A DNA stretch of 11,510 nucleotides from an uncultured Syntrophomonadaceae bacterium (GCA_944391275.1 CALXSZ010000016.1:1-11510); one strand, 5' to 3'; shown: positions 1-7,318, counted from the first letter of the stretch. Notes: generated from the sequence alone by a model not told the origin. Numbers and translations: made by a program.

Positions 1-1500
1 AGCAATATTTTGCCCATAAGCGACCGCATAATCTTGTCCGTCCTCCGTTTGAATCTTCTGTGCAGCGACACGCAACGTATACGTCCCCACTATGGGGTTT
101 TCAATAACAATTTGCTCAACATTATTCACGGTATCCGAAATGCCGCTATGGGAAAAATCATTTCCATAGTAGACTTCTCCATCGGGAGCAATCAGTTGTA
201 AATCCAAATTATTCACCAGCTGATTTCCCTCTCTTCCCTCTGGCGCTACCGGATCCGTCCAAACCAACGTCGCCGTTAAGGCTTGTTCGGGGTTTGTCAC
301 CTGATAGTAATAATCCCGCGCCTCCGATTGATACAGCGCTATCGCCTGATCTTCCCATTGCACCAACTGGTGTTGCAAGGATAAAATCGTTGTTGTCATA
401 TCCAGAATGCCAAATCCATACCGGTAAACGTCCGTACTGGTTTTTCGCGCTCCTTGTATCAGTAAAACTTTTATCAATGCCGCAGAAGGCTGCATATTTT
501 GATCGGTTTGCTGCAAGTATTGAGATAACAGCGCCGCGCTGCCGCCTGTAACGGCCGCTGCCATGCTGCTGCCGCCCAAAATAGTATATTGGGGATTCGG
601 CGCAAAATTGCTTTTGATCAGGGAAGACGCCGTGGAAACAACGGCAGAGGCCGGCGCTAATAAATCCGGTTTTATTCTTCCATCTTGGGTTGGTCCTGCA
701 CTGGATGTCCCGGATACAGCATCCGCATCCGACGCATCTGCACTCACAGCAGGTCTGGGTGTTTGACTAGCGCCCACAACCAAAGCATTTTTACTATTGG
801 CTTCCGCCGTTAGACTGCTTTTCTCCGGTCCTGCATTACCCGCGCTAAAAATCGCTAAAAAATCCGGATGTTCCTCTATAAAGCGATCAATCGAAGCGGT
901 TCGTGAACTGTATTGATTTTTTAATTCGCCCCACCCGTTCACATGAATACGTACTCCAAGGGTATAGGGAGACTGAAAAAGCGTTGCCGCATCTTCGGGT
1001 ACACTGATACCTCCCTGTCCATTGGTTAAAGCCTGAAAATACAAGCTGGCACCCGGCGCTATTCCACGATATTTCCCATTTGACGCCGCCCCGCTTCCAA
1101 CAAGGATTCCCGCCATATGCGTTCCATGTCCATCCGAATCGCTCGGAACCACATTGTCTACCATAGATTGCAAATAGGCAATGCGCGATTTTTCGCCTGA
1201 ATCGCCCCTTAAATCAACGGGCAAATGTTCCAAATCCCCTTGATCCAATCCACTATCCGCTAAACCTATTAACTGATCTTTTCCATCTAACTCTAAAGCG
1301 GTGCAAATCCCATGTTGAAGACTTTCCGTTCCAATGATTTGCGCTACTCGGTCGTTCAAAAGTACCGTAGGAGCCTTTTCATTTAGGGAAATTTGCAAAG
1401 CAACAAATAACCAAATTCCTAAACAAAGAAACGGACAAAGGCTCCACCTTCTGCACCCTTTCTTTGTCTGTTGCGTTAAATGATCTTTTGGCTGAATCAT
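1..1500 (-). CDS. KP-43-like subtilisin-family serine protease, C-terminal end cut by window edge
   Basis: My minus-strand translation is open for 500 codons from ATG 1500 to the window edge, so the C-terminus is missing. It encodes an exported S8 (subtilisin) peptidase that would cleave proteins outside the membrane. Residues 19-37 are hydrophobic, a signal peptide or anchor. The catalytic residues are all present: Asp82 (LADSGLD), His125 (DGHGTHMAG), oxyanion Asn222 (FSAGNAGP) and Ser312 (GGSSMAAA). The stretch DGRIKPDLLAP (273-283) and a C-terminal beta-domain with LVNNLDLQLIAPDG (428-441) resemble the Bacillus KP-43 alkaline protease group. No long propeptide or I9 domain fits between the signal and the catalytic domain. 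Three usually conserved motifs are altered: NSWG is NGWG, SSRGP is SSAGP and GTSMATP is GSSMAAA. The gene starts 19 bases after the amidase stop, with only a weak AGAAG ribosome site (1506-1510), so it is probably co-transcribed with the amidase. Family assignment is firm; substrate unknown. Confidence 0.9.
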   Translation of the reverse strand, partial: MIQPKDHLTQQTKKGCRRWSLCPFLCLGIWLFVALQISLNEKAPTVLLNDRVAQIIGTESLQHGICTALELDGKDQLIGLADSGLDQGDLEHLPVDLRGDSGEKSRIAYLQSMVDNVVPSDSDGHGTHMAGILVGSGAASNGKYRGIAPGASLYFQALTNGQGGISVPEDAATLFQSPYTLGVRIHVNGWGELKNQYSSRTASIDRFIEEHPDFLAIFSAGNAGPEKSSLTAEANSKNALVVGASQTPRPAVSADASDADAVSGTSSAGPTQDGRIKPDLLAPASAVVSTASSLIKSNFAPNPQYTILGGSSMAAAVTGGSAALLSQYLQQTDQNMQPSAALIKVLLIQGARKTSTDVYRYGFGILDMTTTILSLQHQLVQWEDQAIALYQSEARDYYYQVTNPEQALTATLVWTDPVAPEGREGNQLVNNLDLQLIAPDGEVYYGNDFSHSGISDTVNNVEQIVIENPIVGTYTLRVAAQKIQTEDGQDYAVAYGQNIA

Positions 1501-1519
1501 ATTATCTTCTTTCGTTCTT

Positions 1520-4048
1520 TTATGAATATACAGGATTAATGGTTAAATCCTTCAAGTTCATATTGAGATATTCAATAATGCCGTTTCCAATTCCTGTTGC
1601 AAGTCTTTGTTGGAAATCTTCGTCCAATAATTTTGCCCGTTCCGCATCATTACTTAGAAAACCGCATTCCACCAAAGCTGAAGGCATTCTGGTTTCCCGT
1701 AAGACGGCCAGGTTCTTCTCTTTGGTTCCGCGATCATAAAGGCCGTTCCACGCAATAACATTCCGCTGAATACAGTCGGCCAATTGCTGACGCTCCATCC
1801 TCTGAGAGAACAATTCCGGCGTTTCAATCGGAGCATAGAAATACGTTTCCGTGCCATTCGCACTGGCGCTTGTCGCTGCATTGCAATGCACCGAGACAAA
1901 CATCGCGACCCGTTCTTGATTAGCCATTTGCGCCCTTTCGCTTAAGCCTACCGTTTGATCTCCCGTTCGCGTGTAGAGCACTTCAATTCCTTGCGATTGT
2001 AAATAAGCCCCCAATTTCAGAGCAATGGCTAAATTAATTTCTCGCTCATCCACTCCGCCATATAACGCGCCTTTTTCCGTTCCACCATGTCCTGCGTCAA
2101 TCATAACCAAGCGATCACTTCTGGAAGAAAATTCGTCTTCCGTCAAAGAAGTCACCGCAATATTTAATACGCCGTCTTCACCCAATAACGTATTAAATTT
2201 ACAATCCTGGTTCGCCTGTAAAACCAAATGGACTTCCGGTCCGTTTTCTCCCTCGACCTGCGTAACCGTCATAATATCCATCACAGAACCATAATAGCTA
2301 TATTTTTCTTCCGCAATTCCAATAGACGTGTTGCTTAAGATCAACGTCATGGTTCGTCCGTCTACCGAATATTGATATTGAACCGGTACAACCGTCGCAA
2401 TCGTGATCATTTCGTCACTTTCACCGTATACTTTGCGACCAACGCTACGAATTCGATTTTCAATGATTAACGACATCTCTCTTCCGTCGTCGGAAGTAGC
2501 GAATTGACACTCCACGCTTTCCGGCATGGTAACACGAACAGTAACCCCATTTTCTGTGTTTTCCGCATCAATCTGCAAATCGCCTCCGCCTAACGCCTGA
2601 GTTAAATGCACCGCCTCACGGATATACCTTCCTTCAAACTCTAAAGTCATGACGTCGCCTTCTTTAGAAGCCTGTGGATTCAGTTGTTCCATACCAGACA
2701 ATTTAACGCTTAACCCAATTTCATTTTTCTCCGTTCCAATGTGCAAATAACTGCGATTAATATCCAAGGGTTCCTGCGTTATTTCTTCCGATGATGTTTC
2801 CGAATCTCCCGGCTGATCAACCGGCTGTTCAGGTTCCTGCGGCGTTACGGGCTGCTCTTGATCCGATGGTATTTCGGGGGTTTCTTCTACAGGTAAACTT
2901 TGCGTAATATCAATTCGTCTGGTAACAGGGTCCCAGGCTACCGTCGCACCTAAAGCTTCCCCTACAAAACGCAGAGGCGCTAATGTACGATCTTCCACAA
3001 TTTGGGCAGGAACATCCAACGTAACCGTTGTATCATTGACAGTCGCCTGGTTAGATCCAATTGGAAGAACAACCATAGTCTGGTCTTTCCCTACGCCCAC
3101 AACCGTTTGAGTGGCTTCAACCCATGAAACTTCTGCGCCCATCGCCTCAAAAATAGCGCGCATGGGCACCATCGTCCGATCGTCTATAATCATCGGTTCG
3201 ACATCGTCAAAAGATAAAAGCACGCCATTCAAATATACGCTGGGTGCAGAAAGTTCACTTACAGAAGTTGTTGGCAGCGCCGTCGAATCGCCCGCAGTTT
3301 GTTCATTTGTCGTTGTCTGATCCGACGACGTTTCCGTTGAATCCGTTGTGATGCGAGATAATCCCGTATAAATATAAACTTGTTCGCCCTGATTCGTTTG
3401 AGCCGCATACCAATCGCCTACTTGAGAAAGATAGACAAATTTTTCTCCCTGGGAAACCGTTCCCAAAGAGGCGTATTCCGTTCCTGGTCCCTCTCTAAGA
3501 TTTACGGTCGTTCCCGTAATTTCAACATAGGTATTGGACGCCGATTCATTGGATGCAGGACTCGCAGAAGCCGAACTATTCCCGGTCGTCAACGAACCTA
3601 ATATGTATGCAACGGTTCCATCCAGCGTCTGCACATGATACCATTCCGTGCTTCCATCTAATAAAATCAGCTGCTCTCCTCTTACAGCGCTATCCACTAA
3701 GTCATAGGATGTTCCGGGCCCGCTACGCAGGTTAACAGCATCTTCATTCACCTGTACATAATCATCCGGCTGAGCCGAAAGAACCGACTGATGCATCCAC
3801 CCTTGCATTCCATTGGATTGAATTTGGGCCCATTCTCCTGACCATTGTAAAATCGTAACCGTTGTGCCTTGCGGGAGCGTTCCCACAATTTCTCCCGTAC
3901 TTTCCGACTGCATTCTTACATTTGCTACGCTAGCCGTCACTTGCGCCGCCCAGGCTTCGGTACATATTATTGCAATAAAACCCAAAACAGCGGCTAAAAA
4001 AACAATTATCCGCATATATGGATATCCAATCTTCTGTGAATTTCTCAT
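1520..4048 (-). CDS. Modular N-acetylmuramoyl-L-alanine amidase (SH3b x3, CuAO-N-like, AMIN, Amidase_3)
   Basis: This 842-residue secreted enzyme should cleave the bond between muramic acid and the stem peptide of peptidoglycan. Residues 12-35 form a signal peptide ending near AWAA. Three SH3b-type wall-binding repeats follow (about 36-92, 97-153, 174-232; the second and third contain VNLRxGPGT). Next comes a copper-amine-oxidase-N-like module (about 270-383) with two half repeats (MVPMRAIFEAMGA and LAPLRFVGEALGA), a Pro/Glu/Ser linker (about 385-428) and two AMIN-like beta regions (about 433-533 and 547-634). The C-terminal Amidase_3 domain (647-827) keeps the zinc ligands His654 (DAGHGG), Glu668 (DEREINL) and His721 (SVHCNA) and catalytic Glu794 (ALVECGFLSN), so it should be active. 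ATG 4048 is preceded by AGAGG at 4057-4061 with 8-base spacing, favouring it over Met12. Most Amidase_3 enzymes are much shorter; the extra length is wall-binding and stalk modules. The KP-43-like protease gene follows closely. Confidence 0.95.
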   Translation of the reverse strand: MRNSQKIGYPYMRIIVFLAAVLGFIAIICTEAWAAQVTASVANVRMQSESTGEIVGTLPQGTTVTILQWSGEWAQIQSNGMQGWMHQSVLSAQPDDYVQVNEDAVNLRSGPGTSYDLVDSAVRGEQLILLDGSTEWYHVQTLDGTVAYILGSLTTGNSSASASPASNESASNTYVEITGTTVNLREGPGTEYASLGTVSQGEKFVYLSQVGDWYAAQTNQGEQVYIYTGLSRITTDSTETSSDQTTTNEQTAGDSTALPTTSVSELSAPSVYLNGVLLSFDDVEPMIIDDRTMVPMRAIFEAMGAEVSWVEATQTVVGVGKDQTMVVLPIGSNQATVNDTTVTLDVPAQIVEDRTLAPLRFVGEALGATVAWDPVTRRIDITQSLPVEETPEIPSDQEQPVTPQEPEQPVDQPGDSETSSEEITQEPLDINRSYLHIGTEKNEIGLSVKLSGMEQLNPQASKEGDVMTLEFEGRYIREAVHLTQALGGGDLQIDAENTENGVTVRVTMPESVECQFATSDDGREMSLIIENRIRSVGRKVYGESDEMITIATVVPVQYQYSVDGRTMTLILSNTSIGIAEEKYSYYGSVMDIMTVTQVEGENGPEVHLVLQANQDCKFNTLLGEDGVLNIAVTSLTEDEFSSRSDRLVMIDAGHGGTEKGALYGGVDEREINLAIALKLGAYLQSQGIEVLYTRTGDQTVGLSERAQMANQERVAMFVSVHCNAATSASANGTETYFYAPIETPELFSQRMERQQLADCIQRNVIAWNGLYDRGTKEKNLAVLRETRMPSALVECGFLSNDAERAKLLDEDFQQRLATGIGNGIIEYLNMNLKDLTINPVYS

Positions 4049-4056
4049 TCGATGAA

Positions 4057-4061
4057 CCTCT
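4057..4061 (-). promoter_or_regulatory. Ribosome binding site of the amidase gene
   Basis: On the minus strand AGAGG lies 8 bases before ATG 4048. It supports this ATG over the in-frame ATG eleven codons later, which sits just before the hydrophobic core of the signal peptide. Confidence 0.7.
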
Positions 4062-4073
4062 TTATTTTCTTTC

Positions 4074-4093
4074 TATAGGGTATTATAGGGTAT
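4074..4093 (-). promoter_or_regulatory. Candidate -10 region of the amidase-protease unit, inside a 10-bp tandem repeat
   Basis: The plus-strand sequence TATAGGGTAT occurs twice back to back (4074-4083 and 4084-4093). Read on the minus strand, the junction creates a perfect TATAAT (4087 to 4082). This is about 35 bases upstream of amidase ATG 4048 and would give a leader of roughly 25-30 bases. At 17-base spacing the -35 position reads AGAAAG, which does not match TTGACA, so an activator or another sigma factor may be needed, or the match is chance. Seen: the repeat and the hexamer. Inferred: promoter function. Confidence 0.35.
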
Positions 4094-4131
4094 TCATGGT
4101 ACTACTTTCTTTACGAAAAAAAAGAATAAAA

Positions 4132-4156
4132 CTTTCACTTGAAAGCGTTTAAACGA
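4132..4156. promoter_or_regulatory. Candidate operator: overlapping inverted repeats, including a cre-like site
   Basis: Between the LCP and amidase genes there is a perfect inverted repeat CTTTCA-CT-TGAAAG (4132-4145), directly followed by the palindrome CGTTTAAACG (4147-4156). The stretch TGAAAGCGTTTAAA (4140-4153) matches the CcpA catabolite-response consensus TGWNANCGNTNWCA at all specified positions except the penultimate C. It lies upstream of the candidate amidase -10, where a regulator could act. Palindromic AT-rich matches arise by chance, so binding is only inferred. Confidence 0.3.
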
Positions 4157-4212
4157 TTTTTACAGGAAAATATCGTGAATCAATGGAAAAATGATTGTCG
4201 TAAGATAGGTCT

Positions 4213-4249
4213 CTTTCGTCTGATAGGGATTTCCCTTATCAGACGAAAG
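4213..4249 (-). terminator. Hairpin just after the LCP gene, possible terminator without a U-tract
   Basis: CTTTCGTCTGATAGGG (4213-4228) pairs with CCCTTATCAGACGAAAG (4233-4249) across a four-base loop, giving a 16-bp stem with one bulged base. It begins 11 bases beyond the LCP stop codon at 4261, where a terminator is expected. No run of U follows on the minus strand, so it may terminate inefficiently, protect the 3' end of the mRNA, or allow read-through into the amidase gene. The hairpin is clear; its function is inferred. Confidence 0.55.
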
Positions 4250-4260
4250 GTTGCATGTGT

Positions 4261-5838
4261 CTACGGTTGAACATCTTCGAGATTGGGTATGGGAGAAACA
4301 ACCTCATCTTGATCCGTTTCCGATGCGGTTGAATCATTTTGAAGTTCTTCGGAGGAATTGGGTGCTGTATCCTCCGGAGAAGATTCGAATAAGTAACTGG
4401 GATCCATTTCGACTTCTTCCTCCTTGGAGGTTGATTCCGATTCCATCGGATCTTCTTGCGCGCTGTTTGTTTCGGAAGGATTATCCACTGTATCCGGCGG
4501 AAGAACTTCTTCGGGGCGGAGCGTACTCTCCGTTTCAGTACTCTCCGTTTCAGTACTCTCCGTTTCAGTATTTTCCGTTTCAGTACTCTCCGTTTCAGTA
4601 CTTTCCGTTTCAGCATCTTCAGCGGCTTCTATGTTTTCGGCAGCTCCCCCATTTAAATCCCCGGTTTCATTTTCGTTGGGTAAAACAAGATCTTCCCCAC
4701 CTTCATCGTTCAGAGTCGGTCCATCCTCTGTGGATGCAGGCTGTCCCTCATGCGCCGGATCGCCGCTTTCCTCTTGAAGATTCTCGTTTTCTTCCGGGGC
4801 GTTCGTATCTGTTTCAACGACTTCTGGTACAACAGGTGCTTCCTGCGGCGTTGAAACAACGCCGCCTCCCACAACCTCGGTCACCCCTCCTACCTGATTA
4901 ACCGTATCATACGTTTTTCCCTGATACAAATCATCGAGCAGATGAGGTAGAATATCCGAATCAGCTTCCCAGTAACTATTAAGAAGATTGCCATAGGCGT
5001 CTCGTATATCCAAGAAATATCCGGGAAGCGTTTGGGTCACGACACTGTTTGCATCAAAAAGCGGCGCCCAACTAGCCATTTGAATCATTTTACTCATGGG
5101 CATATCCGTTTCCACATTTTCTCGAACCGCTCCTAATAACGCCGGAATTTTTAATAAAGTCGAGGGCTGAGTGACCTTATCGACCACTGCTGTTAAAAAT
5201 TTTTGTTGATGGGTCGTTCGATCAATATCTCCCATCGCATAACTACGGTAACGAACATAACTTAGGGCGTCTCGTCCGTTTAAAGTTTGAAGTCCCGGTT
5301 GTAAATCAATATTTTCGCTGGGGCGATACATACGCTGTTCAACCTCAATCGTCACGCCGCCTAAAATATCAATAATTTCTTCAAACCCCTCGAAATTGGC
5401 TTTAGCATAATAATCAACATGCGTGTGAAGCAATTCCTCGACCTCTCGTTTAGCCAGATCCGTTCCTCCATAAACATTCGCCACACAGATCTTTTCTTCG
5501 CTTCCATAAATTGTTACGCGCGTATCCCGTGGAATCGAAATAATAACCGCTTTTTTCAAATCGGGATCCACTGAAACCAACATCATCGTATCGGTTCGGG
5601 CGTCCTCTTCCCCGCCCCTCGCATCTATGCCTAAAAGAAGAACATTCGTGCGTTCTCCCTCCTGCACCTCCAACATACCCTCTTCATCGGTTAAGGCTTC
5701 TTCGATCGGTTCTGCCTGCACCTGTTCATCGCGGCCTAATACGAATCCAACCAACGACTGTCCTCCTTTAAAAAAAAGGAAGCCCAAAAGTATGCACAAT
5801 AAAATACACCCAATAATGATTCCTATTTTGTTCTTCAT
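4261..5838 (-). CDS. LytR-CpsA-Psr (LCP) family wall-polymer ligase with long acidic tail
   Basis: LCP proteins transfer undecaprenyl-pyrophosphate-linked polymers such as teichoic acid or secondary wall polysaccharide onto peptidoglycan, outside the membrane. This 525-residue protein has one N-terminal membrane anchor (about 5-24) and an LCP domain (about 62-235). Family hallmarks are GIDAR (Asp72, Arg74), ARTDTMML (Arg81, Asp83), IPRDT (Arg104, Asp105), YVRYR (Arg196, Arg198) and GDIDRTTHQQKF (Asp206, Arg207), residues that line the phosphate/magnesium site in characterised members. From about residue 318 a roughly 200-residue acidic Glu/Ser/Thr/Asp/Pro-rich tail follows, with six ETE(S/N)T repeats at 410-439; it is probably disordered and wall-spanning. 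A longer version starting at TTG 5844 leaves only 3 bases after GAGGA (5848-5852), whereas ATG 5838 gives 9, so I chose ATG. The gene follows the TagO-like gene after about 33 bases, suggesting one transcript. Confidence 0.93.
   Translation of the reverse strand: MKNKIGIIIGCILLCILLGFLFFKGGQSLVGFVLGRDEQVQAEPIEEALTDEEGMLEVQEGERTNVLLLGIDARGGEEDARTDTMMLVSVDPDLKKAVIISIPRDTRVTIYGSEEKICVANVYGGTDLAKREVEELLHTHVDYYAKANFEGFEEIIDILGGVTIEVEQRMYRPSENIDLQPGLQTLNGRDALSYVRYRSYAMGDIDRTTHQQKFLTAVVDKVTQPSTLLKIPALLGAVRENVETDMPMSKMIQMASWAPLFDANSVVTQTLPGYFLDIRDAYGNLLNSYWEADSDILPHLLDDLYQGKTYDTVNQVGGVTEVVGGGVVSTPQEAPVVPEVVETDTNAPEENENLQEESGDPAHEGQPASTEDGPTLNDEGGEDLVLPNENETGDLNGGAAENIEAAEDAETESTETESTETENTETESTETESTETESTLRPEEVLPPDTVDNPSETNSAQEDPMESESTSKEEEVEMDPSYLFESSPEDTAPNSSEELQNDSTASETDQDEVVSPIPNLEDVQP
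4523..4612 (-). repeat. Six tandem 15-bp repeats coding ETE(S/N)T in the LCP tail
   Basis: Six in-frame copies of the 15-base unit GTACTCTCCGTTTCA (plus-strand reading) run without spacers. Copies 1, 2, 3 and 5 are identical; copies 4 and 6 carry one or two C-to-T changes, and one of these changes Ser to Asn. On the coding (minus) strand each unit gives Glu-Thr-Glu-Ser/Asn-Thr. The high identity at DNA level suggests recent expansion, and the 15-base period lets copy number vary without shifting the frame. Confidence 0.95.
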
Positions 5839-5847
5839 GATCAAATT

Positions 5848-5852
5848 TCCTC
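5848..5852 (-). promoter_or_regulatory. Ribosome binding site that decides the LCP start
   Basis: GAGGA on the minus strand lies 9 bases before ATG 5838 but only 3 before the in-frame TTG at 5844, favouring the ATG. Confidence 0.65.
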
Positions 5853-5871
5853 AACCTTCTAAAGCCACTGC

Positions 5872-6990
5872 TCAAGCTGATTTATCTGCGCTATGCATCT
5901 GTTCAGAAGTTGCTCCAATTTCTATTTTTTTAACCGATTCCATTCTTTCCGAAACAGGGGTACGCGCCGTACAGACCCCTGTTTTCCCTACGCCAATGGC
6001 AACGATAATCAGTACAATCATTAAAATCAACATCGCTTCCGGGGTTGTTACCATACGCATAATTATAGCGCTGCCTCCGAAAAAGGCGCTGATGCCATAA
6101 ATAACTAAAACGGCTTGTTGGTGGCTTAAGCCCATCGACATTAATCGATGATGCAAATGATTTTTATCCGGCTGAAAAATCCCCACGCGATTATGCACAC
6201 GGCGAATAATGGCAAAAAATGTGTCCAAAATCGGAACTCCCAGAATTAAAATCGGGACAATCAGCGAAATAACGGCCGTGGTTTTTACCACTCCCAGTAC
6301 TGCGGTCGCCGCCATCAAGAATCCCAGGAAATTGGATCCGCAATCTCCCATAAAGGTTTGCGCTGGATGGAAATTGTACGGCAAAAAACCTAAAACGGCT
6401 CCGGCAATCAACACGCTTAATACGAGCAGCGAAGGTTGTCCTTGCATATAAGCCACAATGCCCATGGATAAAGCGGCGATTCCGGATACGCCAGCCGCTA
6501 GTCCATCTAAACCATCAATCAAATTGACGGCATTGGTTACGCCAACGAGCCATAAAAACGTAATCGGGATGCTAAGATAGCCTAAACCAAGCATGCCCTC
6601 TGACAAACTCGTAATAAAATGAACCCGCAATCCAAACCCCATCGCCACGCAAGCCGCCACACATTGTCCGCCTAATTTGACCCAGGGATTTAGCTGGTAT
6701 AAATCATCGAAAAGTCCAACCAAAAAAACAATAGTTCCACCGGCTAATATGCCCCAGAAAGGCATATAATCTCCCTTCAGAACAACCATCGACACAAAAA
6801 GCCCTGGAATCATTACTCCAGCAAAAATCGCCACTCCGCCGATGCGCGGCATGGCACGGTTGTGCACTTTCCGCTGGTTGGGCCAATCGACCGCTCCAAC
6901 TTTCCGCGCGAGCCAAATGGAAAAAGGCCCCAGGCAAAACGCAATCATTCCAGAAGCGAAGAAAATGGCTAATAATTTGACTCCAAACAT
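5872..6990 (-). CDS. tagO: Undecaprenyl-phosphate N-acetylhexosamine-1-phosphate transferase (TagO/WecA type)
   Basis: This 372-residue polytopic membrane enzyme should transfer GlcNAc-1-phosphate (or a related HexNAc-1-phosphate) from UDP-sugar to undecaprenyl phosphate, the committed first step of teichoic acid or secondary wall polymer synthesis. Visible family motifs are KVHNRAMPRIGG (41-52), the Asp-Asp pair of VGLFDDLYQL (95-96), NLIDGLDGLAAG (156-167), MGDCGSN (214-220) and HLHHR (278-282). The His-rich HLHHR motif fits TagO/WecA rather than MraY. About ten or eleven hydrophobic segments are spread through the chain, followed by a 34-residue polar tail. The frame is open upstream to 7068, but a strong promoter lies at 7039-7067 and AAGGAAGG (6999-7006) sits 8 bases before ATG 6990, so the shorter form is the real start. 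It heads the leftward block and the LCP gene follows. The exact sugar substrate cannot be read from sequence. Confidence 0.92.
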   Translation of the reverse strand: MFGVKLLAIFFASGMIAFCLGPFSIWLARKVGAVDWPNQRKVHNRAMPRIGGVAIFAGVMIPGLFVSMVVLKGDYMPFWGILAGGTIVFLVGLFDDLYQLNPWVKLGGQCVAACVAMGFGLRVHFITSLSEGMLGLGYLSIPITFLWLVGVTNAVNLIDGLDGLAAGVSGIAALSMGIVAYMQGQPSLLVLSVLIAGAVLGFLPYNFHPAQTFMGDCGSNFLGFLMAATAVLGVVKTTAVISLIVPILILGVPILDTFFAIIRRVHNRVGIFQPDKNHLHHRLMSMGLSHQQAVLVIYGISAFFGGSAIIMRMVTTPEAMLILMIVLIIVAIGVGKTGVCTARTPVSERMESVKKIEIGATSEQMHSADKSA

Positions 6991-6998
6991 CGATATTT

Positions 6999-7006
6999 CC
7001 TTCCTT
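6999..7006 (-). promoter_or_regulatory. Ribosome binding site of the tagO-like gene
   Basis: AAGGAAGG on the minus strand lies 8 bases before ATG 6990. It is a strong Shine-Dalgarno match and, with the promoter upstream, fixes the start. Confidence 0.8.
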
Positions 7007-7038
7007 AAACCATCCTGTTCTTTTCGTTCGACATGCTT

Positions 7039-7067
7039 ATTGTAGCATCCATCCTGAGCGCTGTCCA
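7039..7067 (-). promoter_or_regulatory. Sigma-A-type promoter driving the leftward tagO-LCP block
   Basis: On the minus strand TGGACA (7067 to 7062; one mismatch to TTGACA) is separated by exactly 17 bases from TACAAT (7044 to 7039; one mismatch to TATAAT). A TG one base before the -10 makes it an extended -10 promoter. Transcription would start near 7032, about 40 bases before ATG 6990. This rules out any translation start upstream of it, including the in-frame codon at 7068. Confidence 0.75.
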
Positions 7068-7258
7068 CCCTGCTAAGCTTGTAAAAAGAACAAAACTCTG
7101 GTTTTTTTTCAAAAATTCTCCAATAAATTTTCCAAGTCCTGTTTCATTACGATACCATAGAATGGCGGGAAAATCCACCCATTTCTATTTTTTCAAATTG
7201 TTCGTATAAAATTAGACTTTCTTCTTTTCTTTTTCCCCTTATATCCTTGCCCATAACC

Positions 7259-7267
7259 TGATATAAT
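7259..7267 (+). promoter_or_regulatory. Extended -10 promoter for the csaB-murJ fusion gene
   Basis: TGATATAAT is a perfect TG-N-TATAAT extended -10 element, placed about 60 bases before ATG 7326. No good -35 lies 16-18 bases upstream, which extended -10 promoters can tolerate. An alternative reading, TTGCCC (7247-7252) with 17-base spacing to TAAAAT (7270-7275), overlaps the same spot. Either would start the rightward transcript around 7274-7282. Confidence 0.6.
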
Positions 7268-7313
7268 AATAAAATTGGAAGTTTTTTCTTCGCGAAAGAC
7301 TGTTTAGCAATTC

Positions 7314-7318
7314 GGAGG
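7314..7318 (+). promoter_or_regulatory. Ribosome binding site of the csaB-murJ fusion gene
   Basis: GGAGG lies 7 bases before ATG 7326, an ideal Shine-Dalgarno arrangement that fixes the start of the fusion protein at the first residue of the CsaB motif region. Confidence 0.85.

Noticed and set aside
4523..4612. Possible CRISPR-like array
   Set aside because: The repeats are 15 bp, directly adjacent without spacers and in frame with the LCP protein, so they are a coding tandem repeat.
4239..4616. Minus-strand reading frame rich in Lys/Arg-Val-Leu-Lys repeats
   Set aside because: It is the 15-bp tandem repeat of the LCP tail read in another frame; it has no ribosome site and no domain, while the LCP frame has a clear family domain.
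4251..4901. Plus-strand open frames of 117 and 216 codons opposite the LCP tail
   Set aside because: They are antisense readings of low-complexity acidic coding sequence, with repeats such as FQYSP that mirror the ETEST units, and no start signals.
7096..7110. Short AAAAC/GTTTT hairpin followed by T residues in the divergent intergenic region
   Set aside because: No gene ends here on either strand and the stem is only 5 bp of AT-rich sequence, so a terminator is not supported.
7289..7296. Palindrome TTCGCGAA in the leader of the fusion gene
   Set aside because: Eight-base palindromes are common by chance, and nothing else suggests an operator or riboswitch in this short leader.
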